A stretch of DNA of 64,000 bases from Peptoniphilus catoniae. Lineage in GTDB: Bacteria > Bacillota > Clostridia > Tissierellales > Peptoniphilaceae. Positions 39,622 to 49,379 of this stretch are shown one piece after another. A model generated the notes under the pieces. The model saw only the letters and a list, made by a program, of their open reading frames with translations. It was not told the DNA's origin and did not search any database. The stretch's first letter is position 1. Each line of letters begins with the position of its first letter. A program made the position numbers and the translations under genes. Location of the stretch: NCBI RefSeq assembly GCF_901447155.2, contig NZ_LR588413.1:1-64000 (forward strand). The letters are read 5' to 3'.

Positions 39622-40038
39622 ATGTTTAGAATGTTAAAAGCTTTATTTGTTGCTATAAAAGCCCACAAGGGACAAAGAGATAAGGGTGGTAAGCCTTATA
39701 TCTTTCATCCCATAAAAGTTGCATTAAATGTAAGTGGTTACAGTCAAAGAATAGTGGCGCTTTTGCATGATGTTATAGAAGATAGTAATTACAAATTAGG
39801 AGATTTAAAATTTTTAAAAGAAGATGAGAAAGAAGCTCTAATATTATTAACTCGTGTTGATAAGCAGGATTATTTTGATTATATAAAAAGTATAAGGACA
39901 AATTCTATAGCAAGGTCTGTAAAGCTTGCGGATTTAGATCAAAACATGAATCTTAAAAGATTAAAGATTGTTAGTTGTGAAGACTTGAAAAGACGTGAAA
40001 AGTATGAAAAGGCTAGGAAAATATTACTTAGTGAATAG
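39622..40038 (+). CDS. HD-domain phosphohydrolase-like protein
   Basis: 138 residues. AIKAHKGQRDKGGKPYIFHPIKVAL, then VALLHDVIEDSNYKLGDL and SVKLADLDQNMNL, are the H, HD and D motifs of the RelA/SpoT-type HD_4 hydrolase domain. Alone and short, it resembles small alarmone or nucleotide hydrolases rather than a full Rel protein. An ATG nine bases further on is an alternative start. The gap 40039-40210 has a weak hairpin but no gene. Confidence 0.82.
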   Translation: MFRMLKALFVAIKAHKGQRDKGGKPYIFHPIKVALNVSGYSQRIVALLHDVIEDSNYKLGDLKFLKEDEKEALILLTRVDKQDYFDYIKSIRTNSIARSVKLADLDQNMNLKRLKIVSCEDLKRREKYEKARKILLSE

Positions 40039-40210
40039 TATAGATTTGTTATTTAAGATTACTATTTTTGAAATGTAATCTAGGGCAAAGTTTATACATA
40101 ATAATTAATGGTTAAACGGAATAATATTTTTTAAATTGCAAACTATTATCAATTGAAGGTAAAATATCAATGTGTTAGAATTAATTTATTAAATTATATA
40201 AGGAGGAATT

Positions 40211-41602
40211 ATGGATTACGAAAGTTTAGAATATAAAGATAAATCAATTTGGCAATTTGTAGATCGAAGCGAATATGATGAGATTTACAGTTATGGAGAA
40301 AGATATAAGAATTTTTTAGATGAGTCCAAGACTGAAAGAGAAGCTTGTAAGTATATTATAAAAAAAGCTGAAGAAAAAGGATTCAAAAGTCTTGATAAGG
40401 CAGTTAAGGACGGAGTTAAACCCGGAGATAAGATTTATATTAACAACAAAGGAAAATCTGCAGCACTTTTTGTTATAGGAAAAGATTTAACTAAGGGAAT
40501 GAATATAGTTGGATCTCATATAGATGTACCAAGGCTTGATTTAAAGCAAAGGCCTCTTTATGAAGATGGAGAGCTTGCTATGTTTAAAACTCATTATTAT
40601 GGAGGCATTAAAAAGTATCAATGGACTACAATTCCTCTTGCACTTCATGGAATTATTTTTACTAAGTCAGGTAAAAAAATTGAGTTAAGTATTGGAGAAG
40701 ATGAAAATGATCCGGTATTTTATATTAATGATCTTCTACCTCATTTAAGTGCAGACCAAAATGATAAGAAGTTAAGAGATGCTATCTCAGGAGAGGAACT
40801 TAATGTAGTTGTTGGCCATAGTACTTTTGGAATTGATGAAGAAAAAGATCCTATTAAAAAATTAATTTTAGCAAAGTTAAATGAAAGATATTCTATAGTT
40901 GAAGAGGATTTTATAGTTGCAGAACTTGAAGTGGTACCTGCAAGTAAAGCAAGAGATGTAGGATTTGACAGATCTTTAATTGCTGCTCATGGTCATGATG
41001 ACAGGGTGTGTTCCTATGCAAATCTTGAAGCTATCTTAGCTATTGAAGAACCTGAAATTACTGCTGTGAGCTTATTTGTGGACAAGGAAGAAATAGGCTC
41101 TGTAGGTAATACCTCCATGTCAGCTAAATTTTTTGAGAATGCTGTTGCTGAAATAATTGCTTCAATGGGAGACTATAGCGATATTTTCACAAGAAGGGCT
41201 ATGGCAAATTCAAAAGTGTTGTCTGCAGATGTTACAGCAGCTGTAGATCCTGATTATAAAGATGTAATGGATCTTAAAAATGCAGCTAAACTTGGATACG
41301 GTATTGCAATGTCAAAATATACGGGTTCTAGAGGAAAGTCAGGCTCTAATGATGCAAATGCTGAATTTTTATCAGAACTTAGGGATTTGTTTAATAAAAA
41401 CAAGATTGTTTGGCAAAGTGGAGAGCTTGGAAAGGTAGACAAGGGAGGCGGAGGAACTATTGCCTATATACTTGCTGAGCATGGAGCTGAAGTAGTGGAT
41501 TTAGGCACGGCAATGCTTTCTATGCATGCACCTATTGAGTTGGTATCTAAGGCTGATGCCTATATGACATCAAAGGCTTATAGGGTATTTTTAAATCAAT
41601 AA
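40211..41602 (+). CDS. M18-family aminopeptidase
   Basis: 463 residues, normal for the family. Metal and catalytic boxes are visible: NIVGSHIDVPRLDL (His and Asp zinc ligands, about 98-110), SLFVDKEEIGSVGNTS (catalytic Glu and ligand), AHGHDDRVCSYANLEA and a C-terminal STGSRGKSGSN-like and AMLSMHAPIE (final His ligand). It releases N-terminal, often acidic, residues from peptides in the cytosol. AAGGAGG precedes ATG. A terminator follows. Confidence 0.92.
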   Translation: MDYESLEYKDKSIWQFVDRSEYDEIYSYGERYKNFLDESKTEREACKYIIKKAEEKGFKSLDKAVKDGVKPGDKIYINNKGKSAALFVIGKDLTKGMNIVGSHIDVPRLDLKQRPLYEDGELAMFKTHYYGGIKKYQWTTIPLALHGIIFTKSGKKIELSIGEDENDPVFYINDLLPHLSADQNDKKLRDAISGEELNVVVGHSTFGIDEEKDPIKKLILAKLNERYSIVEEDFIVAELEVVPASKARDVGFDRSLIAAHGHDDRVCSYANLEAILAIEEPEITAVSLFVDKEEIGSVGNTSMSAKFFENAVAEIIASMGDYSDIFTRRAMANSKVLSADVTAAVDPDYKDVMDLKNAAKLGYGIAMSKYTGSRGKSGSNDANAEFLSELRDLFNKNKIVWQSGELGKVDKGGGGTIAYILAEHGAEVVDLGTAMLSMHAPIELVSKADAYMTSKAYRVFLNQ

Positions 41603-41651
41603 ATAACTACTGGTGTCATTTAATTAATAATAAATAACTAATAATATAAAA

Positions 41652-41683
41652 AGAGAAGAATATTTAATTATTCTTCTCTTTTT
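41652..41683 (+). terminator. Terminator of the M18 aminopeptidase gene
   Basis: AGAGAAGAAT pairs with ATTCTTCTCT (41652-41679), with T residues after. It overlaps the 3' end of the convergent gene at 41664. Confidence 0.8.
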
Positions 41684-41939
41684 CTTCTTCTTCATATCCG
41701 GAAAAATCTATTCCCAAAACAGTATTTATTAATTTTCTTGTAGTTTGTAAAAACTTTTCAGGAACATATAGGCTAGTGCCTGATATTTGGTTTCCTATAA
41801 TTTGTGCTAAATCCGTATTGACTTCGTCTTTTTTTTCAGAGAAGGGAATTTCTTCATCCTTTAACATAGCCTTTATTGAATCAAGATGAAAGTCATCGTA
41901 AAGGGTAACCAATTTTTTATAGGTTTTTTCATCTGCCAA
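41664..41939 (-). CDS. DUF2007-like small protein
   Basis: 91 residues from TTG at 41939, behind GAGGTG; a GTG reading at 41948 lies inside that site. KLVTLYDDFHLDSIKAMLKDEEIPF resembles the start of DUF2007 (putative signal-transducing) proteins, in which a strand-helix unit precedes a variable middle. The end is highly acidic. The family call is tentative. It lies between the aminopeptidase and rpsD, on the minus strand. Confidence 0.55.
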   Translation of the reverse strand: MADEKTYKKLVTLYDDFHLDSIKAMLKDEEIPFSEKKDEVNTDLAQIIGNQISGTSLYVPEKFLQTTRKLINTVLGIDFSGYEEEEKEKNN

Positions 41940-41980
41940 AATAATCACCTCTATATTATAAATTAAATAATTTAAGCTTA

Positions 41981-42020
41981 TAAAAAAGTGATGAAATTGG
42001 GTTAGATTTCATCACTTTTA
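41981..42020 (-). terminator. Terminator of rpsD
   Basis: A 14-bp stem, AAAAGTGATGAAAT (41984-41997) with ATTTCATCACTTTT (42006-42019). On the minus strand it is followed by TTTT, three bases past the rpsD stop. Confidence 0.9.
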
Positions 42021-42022
42021 TC

Positions 42023-42616
42023 TTATATTTTAGAGTAATATTCTACAACGAGTTGGTCTTCAATTTCAATAGGTACATCTTCTCTATTTGGAAGAGTAAC
42101 TAATGTAGCCTTAAAGTCTTCTTCCTTAGAAATATAAGGATAAGATGTTACATAATTAGTTTCATAGTTTTCTTTGAAAAGTTCAGCTTTTCTTCCTCTT
42201 GGAGAAAGTGCTATAACATCTCCTGCATCACATCTGTAGGAAGGAATGTTAACTTTTTTACCATTTACATAAATATGACCGTGAGTAACCATTTGCCTTG
42301 CTTGTCTAATTGAACTTGCAAATCCCATTCTGTAAACAAGATTGTCAAGTCTTCTTTCAAGAAGTTGCACAAAAGCTGCACCTGTTTGCTCTTTAGATTT
42401 TTTAGCTTCCATAAAAATGCTTAGAAATTGTTTTTCAAGCACTCCGTAGTAAGCTCTTAATCTTTGCTTTTCTAAAAGCTGTTTACCATATTCAGTTAAT
42501 TTCTTGTCGCTTCTTGCAGTACCCTTTGTAGCTCTTTTCATAGCCTTAGGATGACCGCACACGTTAAGTCCTAATCTCCTAGATTGTTTAAATCTAGGTC
42601 CCATCATTTTTGCCAT
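42023..42616 (-). CDS. rpsD: 30S ribosomal protein S4
   Basis: 197 residues. GPRFKQSRRLGLNVCGHPK is the S4 N-terminus (lacking most of the zinc Cys set), and the S4 RNA-binding domain is RLDNLVYRMGFASSIRQARQMVTHGHIYVNG. The end, IEDQLVVEYYSK, is typical. It nucleates 30S assembly on 16S rRNA. I choose ATG at 42616 (MAKMMGPRFK); a TTG at 42628 lies directly on the AGGAG. In Firmicutes, S4 often represses its own mRNA; the roughly 50-base leader has a GC-rich TCGCGGCGA segment. Confidence 0.95.
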   Translation of the reverse strand: MAKMMGPRFKQSRRLGLNVCGHPKAMKRATKGTARSDKKLTEYGKQLLEKQRLRAYYGVLEKQFLSIFMEAKKSKEQTGAAFVQLLERRLDNLVYRMGFASSIRQARQMVTHGHIYVNGKKVNIPSYRCDAGDVIALSPRGRKAELFKENYETNYVTSYPYISKEEDFKATLVTLPNREDVPIEIEDQLVVEYYSKI

Positions 42617-42672
42617 TAAATTTTTCAACTCCTAATAAATTTCTCGCCGCGATAATTTTAAGAGCCGAAAGC

Positions 42673-42701
42673 ATTATACTAAAAAAACTGTATTTTGTAA
42701 A
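42673..42701 (-). promoter_or_regulatory. Promoter of rpsD
   Basis: On the minus strand TTTACA (42701-42696), 17 bases, TATAAT (42678-42673). It gives a leader of about 50 bases. The remaining gap up to 42878 has a TATAAT at about 42827 pointing toward the next gene, without a clear -35 box. Confidence 0.75.
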
Positions 42702-42878
42702 CTTTTTTATAAGCTTTTTTTAGATTTAATTAAAAATATATTAAAAGACATTCGCCTTGATTTACCATATACTATAAAATAAAATTTATAAAAATAAATT
42801 TTTAAATTAATAAAAAGATCTATTTGTTATAATATAAGGGATAAGAAATAAATTTAAAATATATTGTTAGGAGTAAAT

Positions 42879-44156
42879 ATGTTAATTAAAAACATTAGTG
42901 TTCTTGATGTTGAAAATGGAAAAGTCATTGAAGGCTTGGATATTTACATTAAAGGCAATCTTATAAGTGACATAGGAAAAGATTTACATATAGATGATAG
43001 TGAAGTAATTGATGGGAAAAATAAATTAGCTCTTCCTGGATTTATAAATGCCCATACTCATCTTGGTATGAGTCTACTTAGAAATTATGCAGATGATTAC
43101 AAGTTAAAAGAGTGGTTGGAGGAAAAAATTTGGCCTATTGAGGCTAAGCTTGATCCTGAAGACATTTATATAGGGACCTTGTTGTCAATGGTTGAAATGA
43201 TAAAATCAGGGACGACTACATTTTGTGATATGTATTATGAAATGGAGAGAGTTGCTGAGGCAACTATAGAAAGCGGCCTTAGGGGAATGATTACAAGAGG
43301 GCTTGGGGATTTAATGGGGCCTCCATCTCCTGAAGAAAGACTTGCGGGAATGAAAAAATTGTATGATGATTATAATGGTAAAGGCGAAGGAAGATTAAAA
43401 GTTTTCCCGGGACCCCATGCAATTTATACATCAACAGATAAATTTCTAAAAGATACAGTTAAGCTTGCAAAAGAATGCGGAAACAGAATTCACATTCACT
43501 TGTCCGAGACAGAGTCTGAGGTTAAGGATTCTTTAAGAGATAGGGGTATGACACCAATAGCCTTTTGCGACTCTTTAGGCCTTTTAGATCAACCTACAAT
43601 TGCCGCCCACTGCACTCACATAACAGATGAGGAAATAGATCTGGTAAAGAACAAGGAGTTTTTTCCAGTCTATAACCCAACAAGTAATTTAAAACTTGCC
43701 AGCGGTTTTACTCCTGTTAAAAAGATGCTTGATGGTGGCCTTAAGGTTTGTATCGGAACAGACGGAGACTCCTCCAACAATAACTTAAATATGGTTGAAG
43801 AAATTCATATTGCAAGTGTTGTAAATAAGGCTGTGGAAAAAGATGCCACCGCTTTAAAAGCAATTGATGTTATAAAAATGGCAACTATAAATGGAGCTAG
43901 GGCCTTTGGAATAAATGCAGGTGAAATAAAAATAGGCAAGCTTGCCGACATAACGATTTTTAATTTAAATTCAGTAAACTTTACTCCAAGAAATAATTTA
44001 ATCAGTGCTATTTGTTACTCAGCATCATCTGAAGATGTAGATACGGTTATTGTTGATGGAAGGGTTTTAATGAGAAACAGAAAACTTTTAACTTTAAATG
44101 AAGAGGAAATTATAAAAAAAGCCCAAGAAAAAATGGATGCTTTGTTAAAAAGATAG
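42879..44156 (+). CDS. mtaD: S-adenosylhomocysteine / methylthioadenosine deaminase-like amidohydrolase
   Basis: 425 residues from ATG at 42879, behind TAGGAG. LPGFINAHTHLGMSLLRN gives the HxH metal site, RIHIHLSETESEV the next His, TIAAHCTHI the third, and KVCIGTDGDSSNNNLNM the metal Asp. These match the MtaD/SAH deaminase and chlorohydrolase group of cytosolic zinc enzymes. It deaminates the adenine of SAH or MTA to inosine forms as part of methyl-cycle salvage. A guanine deaminase or other amidohydrolase specificity cannot be excluded. Confidence 0.85.
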   Translation: MLIKNISVLDVENGKVIEGLDIYIKGNLISDIGKDLHIDDSEVIDGKNKLALPGFINAHTHLGMSLLRNYADDYKLKEWLEEKIWPIEAKLDPEDIYIGTLLSMVEMIKSGTTTFCDMYYEMERVAEATIESGLRGMITRGLGDLMGPPSPEERLAGMKKLYDDYNGKGEGRLKVFPGPHAIYTSTDKFLKDTVKLAKECGNRIHIHLSETESEVKDSLRDRGMTPIAFCDSLGLLDQPTIAAHCTHITDEEIDLVKNKEFFPVYNPTSNLKLASGFTPVKKMLDGGLKVCIGTDGDSSNNNLNMVEEIHIASVVNKAVEKDATALKAIDVIKMATINGARAFGINAGEIKIGKLADITIFNLNSVNFTPRNNLISAICYSASSEDVDTVIVDGRVLMRNRKLLTLNEEEIIKKAQEKMDALLKR

Positions 44157-44164
44157 GAGATATT

Positions 44165-45154
44165 ATGGACAAAAAAACAGTTTATAGCGGAATTCAACCC
44201 TCAGGCTCACTAACCTTAGGAAATTATTTAGGAGCTTTAAAAAATTTTATAGGATTGCAAGATGAGTACAATTGCCTTTATTGTATAGTCGATATGCATG
44301 CCATAACAGTTGCACAGGATCCCAAATTACTTAGAAAAAATACCTTAGACGTCCTTGCTCTGTATTTAGCTGCAGGTCTTGACCCTGAAAAATCCATTAT
44401 ATATATACAATCCCATGTGCCTCAACATGCTGAGCTAGGTTGGATATTAAATACTATATCTTCAATAGGACAGCTTCAAAGAATGACACAATTTAAGGAC
44501 AAGTCAAAAAAGAGTAAGGAGGTAATGGCAGGTATCTTAAATTATCCTGTTTTAATGGCTGCTGATATACTTTTGTATCAAACCTCTTATGTACCTGTGG
44601 GAGAAGATCAAAAGCAACATGTCGAGCTTACAAGAGACCTTGCACAAAGATTTAATTCAAAGTATTCTGATACCTTTACTATGCCGGATATTCTTACACC
44701 TAAGTCAGGAGCAAGGATTATGTCTTTACAGAATCCGGAGGCTAAGATGAGCAAGTCAGACAGTGATGAAAATTCCTATATATTACTACTCGATGATGAG
44801 GATGCTACAAGAAGAAAGATAAAAAGAGCCGTAACAGATTCACTAAATTCTATGGCCTACAAGGATGACCAACCGGGACTTAAAAATCTTATAAATATTT
44901 ATTCTTCATTTACAGGAGAAAGTGTTGAGAATATAGTTTCTAAATATGAAGGCCAAGGTTATGGTGTATTTAAAGCAGATCTTGGAGATGTAATTGTAGA
45001 GGGTCTTAGACCTTTAAGAGAAAGCTTTAAAGAAATAAGATCCGACAAATCTTACCTTGAGAAGGTTTATAAGGAGGGCGCCGATAAGGCAAGCTATTTA
45101 GCAAATAAAACCCTTAGAAAGGTTTATAAGAAAATGGGATTTATCCCCAGATAA
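44165..45154 (+). CDS. trpS: Tryptophanyl-tRNA synthetase
   Basis: 329 residues, normal for class Ic TrpRS. YSGIQPSGSLTLGNYLGAL has the HIGH-equivalent TLGNY, and AKMSKSDSDENS is the KMSKS loop. GEDQKQHVELTRDLAQRFN is the family's active-site helix. It charges tRNA-Trp. TAGGAG precedes ATG, and it is nine bases after the deaminase stop. Confidence 0.97.
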   Translation: MDKKTVYSGIQPSGSLTLGNYLGALKNFIGLQDEYNCLYCIVDMHAITVAQDPKLLRKNTLDVLALYLAAGLDPEKSIIYIQSHVPQHAELGWILNTISSIGQLQRMTQFKDKSKKSKEVMAGILNYPVLMAADILLYQTSYVPVGEDQKQHVELTRDLAQRFNSKYSDTFTMPDILTPKSGARIMSLQNPEAKMSKSDSDENSYILLLDDEDATRRKIKRAVTDSLNSMAYKDDQPGLKNLINIYSSFTGESVENIVSKYEGQGYGVFKADLGDVIVEGLRPLRESFKEIRSDKSYLEKVYKEGADKASYLANKTLRKVYKKMGFIPR

Positions 45155-45162
45155 ACCCTTCC

Positions 45163-45191
45163 TTGACAAGACAATTTCTTAAAATTATAAT
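45163..45191 (+). promoter_or_regulatory. Promoter of the T-box/valS unit
   Basis: Perfect TTGACA (45163-45168), 17-base spacer, perfect TATAAT (45186-45191), directly after the trpS stop. Confidence 0.92.
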
Positions 45192-45197
45192 GGTCTT

Positions 45198-45406
45198 ACA
45201 GTTTGAATATATACGTAAAAAAAGAGGAGTAATATATCTAAGACTTAAGAGAGGTAGCGGAGGGTGTAAGCTACTGTCCCAAGTATATGAAGGTTGCTTT
45301 TTAGTTTGTAGAAATCTACACGGGGAATCGTTAAATTCTTTAAGCCGCATTGCGGGAATTAAGGTGGTACCACGTCCTTCGTCCTTATCGACGAAGGACT
45401 TTTTAC
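45198..45406 (+). promoter_or_regulatory. T-box riboswitch controlling valS
   Basis: The T-box sequence AAGGTGGTACCACG (45361-45374) includes the TGGTACC part that pairs with uncharged tRNA CCA ends. It overlaps a terminator with stem GTCCTTCGT (45374-45382) and ACGAAGGAC (45391-45399) plus a T run. Upstream is a long structured stem I region. A GTA (about 45282-45284) on its 3' side could be the Val specifier, matching the TAC anticodon of the tRNA-Val at 508-583; the specifier call is inferred. Low tRNA-Val charging would favour the antiterminator and valS expression. Confidence 0.9.
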
Positions 45407-45438
45407 TTATATGTTTATTTATTACTAGAGGAGGAAGA

Positions 45439-48084
45439 ATGAAGCAGTTATCAAAAACTTATGATCCTAAGGATTTTGAAGGCAGAATTTATAAGTATTG
45501 GATGGATGAAGGTTATTTCAGACCTGAGGTGGATAAAAGTAAAAAACCTTTTACTATAGTTATGCCGCCACCGAATGTTACAGGAAACTTGCATATGGGT
45601 CATGCTTTAAATAATACTATTCAGGATATAATAATCAGATTTAAAAGGATGCAAGGTTACTCAGCTCTATGGTTACCGGGAACGGATCACGCCTCTATTT
45701 CAACTGAAGCCAAGGTTGTAGGAAAGCTTAAAGCTGATGGAAAAACAAAGGAAGATGTAGGTAGAGATGGCTTTTTAGAAGAGGCTTGGGAGTGGACAAG
45801 AATCTATGGGGGCAATATAAAAAATCAATTAAAGGAGCTTGGAGTATCTTGCGATTGGTCAAGAGATAGATTTACTCTTGATGAAATGCTTTCAAACGCG
45901 GTAATGGAAGTCTTCATAAGATTATATGACAAAAAACTTATTTATAGAGGAGACAGAATTATAAATTGGTGTCCTAATTGCGGAACCGCTATTTCAGATG
46001 CAGAAGTAGAACACGAAGAAACAGATGGATTTATTTATAATTTAAAATATCCCCTTGAAGGCGGAGGATTTATAGAGATAGCAACTACAAGACCTGAAAC
46101 AATTCCGGGAGACTTGGCTATAGCTGTTCACCCTGAAGATGACAGATATACTGATCTTGTGGGAAGATATGCTATTTTACCTATAATGGACAGAAGAATA
46201 CCTATTATAGCTGACGAATATGTTGAAAGAGATTTTGGAAGTGGAGCGGTAAAAATTACACCTTCTCATGATCCTAACGACTTTGAGGTAGGGGAAAGAC
46301 ATGGACTTGGTCAATGTAAGGTAATAGATGATGAAGCAAAGCTAAACGAAAATGCTGGCAAGTATAAGGGTATGGACAGATACGAAGCCAGAAAGCAAAT
46401 AGTAGAAGACTTTAAAAAGCTGGGACTTTTAGTAAGTATTGAAAATCATCATAATGCGGTAGGCCACTGCGAAAGATGTCACACAGTTATTGAACCTATT
46501 ATATCCAAGCAATGGTTTGTAAAAATGAAACCTCTTGTAGAACCTGCTATTGAGGCTTTCAAAAAGGGTGAACCTGAATTTATACCTGATAGATTCGGAA
46601 AGGTTTATCTGAATTGGTTGGAAAATATTAAGGACTGGTGTATATCTCGTCAGCTATGGTGGGGACATAGACTTCCTGTTTACTATTGCAATGAAACAGG
46701 GGAGGTAGTGGTTTCAAAAACCGACCCTACAGGAACAAAAGGTTATGAAGGAAAAACTTTTAAACAAGATGAAGATACACTTGATACTTGGTTCTCATCA
46801 GCCCTTTGGCCTTTTTCAACCTTAGGTTGGCCTGAAGAAACTGAAGACTTTAAATACTTTTTCCCTACAGATGTGCTAATTACCGGTTATGATATTATAT
46901 TTTTCTGGGTAATAAGAATGGTATTTTCATCCCTTGAACAAACGGGAAAAATGCCTTTTAAACATGTATTTTTTACAGGGCTTGTAAGAGATTCTCAAGG
47001 AAGAAAAATGAGTAAGTCTTTAGGAAATGGTGTAGATCCTCTTGATATTATAGAAAAATACGGAGCAGATGCCTTAAGATTTACACTTATTACAGGAAAT
47101 AGTCCGGGAAATGACATGAGATATTATGACGAGAGAGTTGAGGCTAACAGAAATTTTGCAAATAAGCTTTGGAATGCTACAAGGTTTGTGTTAATGAATA
47201 TTAATGAAAAAGAGGATTTTTCAATAGATATATCTAAACTTAAAAACGAGGACAAGTGGATTTTATCAAGACTTGAAGAAGTTATAGAAGAGGTTACAAG
47301 AAAGCTTGATCAATATGAAATAGGAATTGCAGCTGAAGATATTTACGATTTTATTTGGAGCGATTATTGCGATTGGTATATTGAAATGGTTAAGCCGAGA
47401 TTATATGGAGATGATGCTGATAATGCAAATTCAGCTAAGGCAGTTCTTTTGTATGTCTTAAAGAGAACGCTGGAGATTCTTCATCCATTTATGCCTTTTA
47501 TAACAGAAGAAATTTATTCTCACTTACCTGGAGTAGATAAAGCCCTTATTATTGCGGACTGGCCTAAGGTTAAAGATGAATATAGATTTGAAAAGGAAGA
47601 AAAAAACATTGAATATATTAAAGTTGCAATTAAGGAAATAAGGAACGCTAGATCTCAAATGGATATTGGTAATGATAAAAGGTCCAACACAATAATTTAC
47701 ACTAAATCAGAAGAAGTAAAAAATATAATAAGTGAAAATAAGGATAAGTTTTTAAATTTAGGGTTTTCAAATAATGTGACGATAGTTGAAACTATGGAAG
47801 ATATTGGAGATGACAACATATCAATTGTCCTGGACAGGTCCGAAATATTTTTACCACTTAGGGAATTAGTTGACTACAATAAAGAACTTGATAGACTTTC
47901 AAAAGAAAGAGAAGATATAGTTTCTGAACTTAAAAGAGCGAAGGGCAAACTTTCCAACGAAAGCTTCGTATCAAAGGCACCTGAAAAAATAGTAAATGCA
48001 GAGAGAGAAAAAATAGTGAAATACGAAAAAATGTTAATAAATATTGAAGAAAGAATAAGGACTACAAAAGAGAAGTTAAAATGA
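45439..48084 (+). CDS. valS: Valyl-tRNA synthetase
   Basis: 881 residues, normal for bacterial ValRS. The catalytic domain has PPPNVTGNLHMGHALN (HIGH box) and RKMSKSLGNG (KMSKS box). The editing domain (about 180-390) has ATTRPETIPGD and KITPSHDPNDFEVG. Anticodon-binding and C-terminal coiled-coil (KELDRLSKEREDIV) parts complete it. ATG at 45439 follows GAGGAGG; a longer ORF would run through the T-box and is not real. Its stop overlaps folC (ATGA). Confidence 0.98.
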   Translation: MKQLSKTYDPKDFEGRIYKYWMDEGYFRPEVDKSKKPFTIVMPPPNVTGNLHMGHALNNTIQDIIIRFKRMQGYSALWLPGTDHASISTEAKVVGKLKADGKTKEDVGRDGFLEEAWEWTRIYGGNIKNQLKELGVSCDWSRDRFTLDEMLSNAVMEVFIRLYDKKLIYRGDRIINWCPNCGTAISDAEVEHEETDGFIYNLKYPLEGGGFIEIATTRPETIPGDLAIAVHPEDDRYTDLVGRYAILPIMDRRIPIIADEYVERDFGSGAVKITPSHDPNDFEVGERHGLGQCKVIDDEAKLNENAGKYKGMDRYEARKQIVEDFKKLGLLVSIENHHNAVGHCERCHTVIEPIISKQWFVKMKPLVEPAIEAFKKGEPEFIPDRFGKVYLNWLENIKDWCISRQLWWGHRLPVYYCNETGEVVVSKTDPTGTKGYEGKTFKQDEDTLDTWFSSALWPFSTLGWPEETEDFKYFFPTDVLITGYDIIFFWVIRMVFSSLEQTGKMPFKHVFFTGLVRDSQGRKMSKSLGNGVDPLDIIEKYGADALRFTLITGNSPGNDMRYYDERVEANRNFANKLWNATRFVLMNINEKEDFSIDISKLKNEDKWILSRLEEVIEEVTRKLDQYEIGIAAEDIYDFIWSDYCDWYIEMVKPRLYGDDADNANSAKAVLLYVLKRTLEILHPFMPFITEEIYSHLPGVDKALIIADWPKVKDEYRFEKEEKNIEYIKVAIKEIRNARSQMDIGNDKRSNTIIYTKSEEVKNIISENKDKFLNLGFSNNVTIVETMEDIGDDNISIVLDRSEIFLPLRELVDYNKELDRLSKEREDIVSELKRAKGKLSNESFVSKAPEKIVNAEREKIVKYEKMLINIEERIRTTKEKLK

Positions 48085-49373
48085 ATGTTCAAGAAATAAT
48101 AAAAAATATAGAAGAGAGAGATGTTAAGAGAAAATCCTTCAGCCTTGACAGAATGAGGAAGATGCTTGAACTTTTAGGCAATCCTCAAAAAGGATTAAAG
48201 TCTATTCATGTAGCAGGAACCAACGGCAAAGGCTCAACATCAAATTTTATATACAACATGCTTCTTAAAGCCGGGTATAATGTAGGCATTACCATATCTC
48301 CTCATATAGAAAGGTACAACGAAAGAATAGTAGTTTCAAATGAGGAGATATCAGATAATGACTTTAAAAGACTCGGTGAAAAAGTTCTCGAAGAGGAAAA
48401 GAGTATCATAGAGGATTATGAGAAACTTACCTATTTTGAATTTATTACCAGTATAGCCTTTTTATACTTTAAGGAAAAAAATTGCGACCTATGTGTATTG
48501 GAAGTGGGTATGGGAGGCTTATCGGACAGTACAAATGTGATTGAAAGTGAAGATAAACTTTTAGCCATAATAACGCCTGTATCCTTTGACCACATGGCTT
48601 TTCTAGGTAATACATTAACTGAAATTGCCAGTCAGAAAGCAGGCATTATAACAAAAGGCACAACAGTTATATCATCAAATAAAGATTCTGATGTAGTTAA
48701 AGTTTTAAGGGAAAAGTCCTTAGAGGAAGAAGCTGATTTTTATGATCTTGATGATATTGAAATACTTGATTTAAAAATAGACGATGCTAAAAGTAGCTAT
48801 TCCATAAAATTTAAATCACAAATTATAAAAGATATTAAGGTTAACCTTATAGGCTATTATCAAGTTTATAATTCAGCCATAGCAATTGCGGGATTAATGG
48901 AACTTAGAAATAAGGGTAAGATAAAAATAAGTGATAGTGAAATAAGGTTCGGCATAGCTGCAACTAAATGGCCGGGAAGAATGGAACTTATAAGTAAAAA
49001 TCCAAGAATTCTTCTAGACGGTGCTCATAACTATGACGGAATAAAAAATCTTGCAGAGAATTTAAAACTTTTCAGTTACGATAAACTATATTTAATAAGC
49101 TCTATTTTAAGTGACAAGGAACACAAAAAAATGCTTGAAATTCTTTCCTCTTATTCAAATGATATAATTCTTTTAGATTTAGATAATAAAAGGAAGACTG
49201 ACATGTCTATTTTAAAAGAAGAAGCTAAGAATTACTTTAATAATGTTGAGGTAAGCTCAAATCTTGTTGGAGCTATTGAAAAATTAAAGGCGAGGGCAGG
49301 TAAAAAAGATCTTGTAGTAATAACCGGGTCCCTTTATATGGTAAGTGAAGTAAAGAAAATAATGGACATATAA
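48081..49373 (+). CDS. folC: Folylpolyglutamate synthase / dihydrofolate synthase
   Basis: 430 residues, Mur-ligase fold. SIHVAGTNGKGSTSNFI is the FolC P-loop, followed by GITISPHIERYNERI, YFEFITSIAFLYFKE, VLEVGMGG and RILLDGAHNYDGI. It adds glutamates to folates, and in many Firmicutes it also makes dihydrofolate. It overlaps valS by 4 bases, so both depend on the T-box, as in Bacillus subtilis valS-folC. A bidirectional terminator follows. Confidence 0.95.
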   Translation: MNVQEIIKNIEERDVKRKSFSLDRMRKMLELLGNPQKGLKSIHVAGTNGKGSTSNFIYNMLLKAGYNVGITISPHIERYNERIVVSNEEISDNDFKRLGEKVLEEEKSIIEDYEKLTYFEFITSIAFLYFKEKNCDLCVLEVGMGGLSDSTNVIESEDKLLAIITPVSFDHMAFLGNTLTEIASQKAGIITKGTTVISSNKDSDVVKVLREKSLEEEADFYDLDDIEILDLKIDDAKSSYSIKFKSQIIKDIKVNLIGYYQVYNSAIAIAGLMELRNKGKIKISDSEIRFGIAATKWPGRMELISKNPRILLDGAHNYDGIKNLAENLKLFSYDKLYLISSILSDKEHKKMLEILSSYSNDIILLDLDNKRKTDMSILKEEAKNYFNNVEVSSNLVGAIEKLKARAGKKDLVVITGSLYMVSEVKKIMDI

Positions 49374-49379
49374 AAAATA

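Noticed and set aside
40057-40082. Hairpin AGATTAC/GTAATCT as a terminator of the HD-domain gene
   Set aside because: The stem is short and no T run follows it.
45163-45438. N-terminal extension of valS by about 90 residues
   Set aside because: The stretch is the promoter and T-box leader. ATG at 45439 has GAGGAGG and matches the normal ValRS start.
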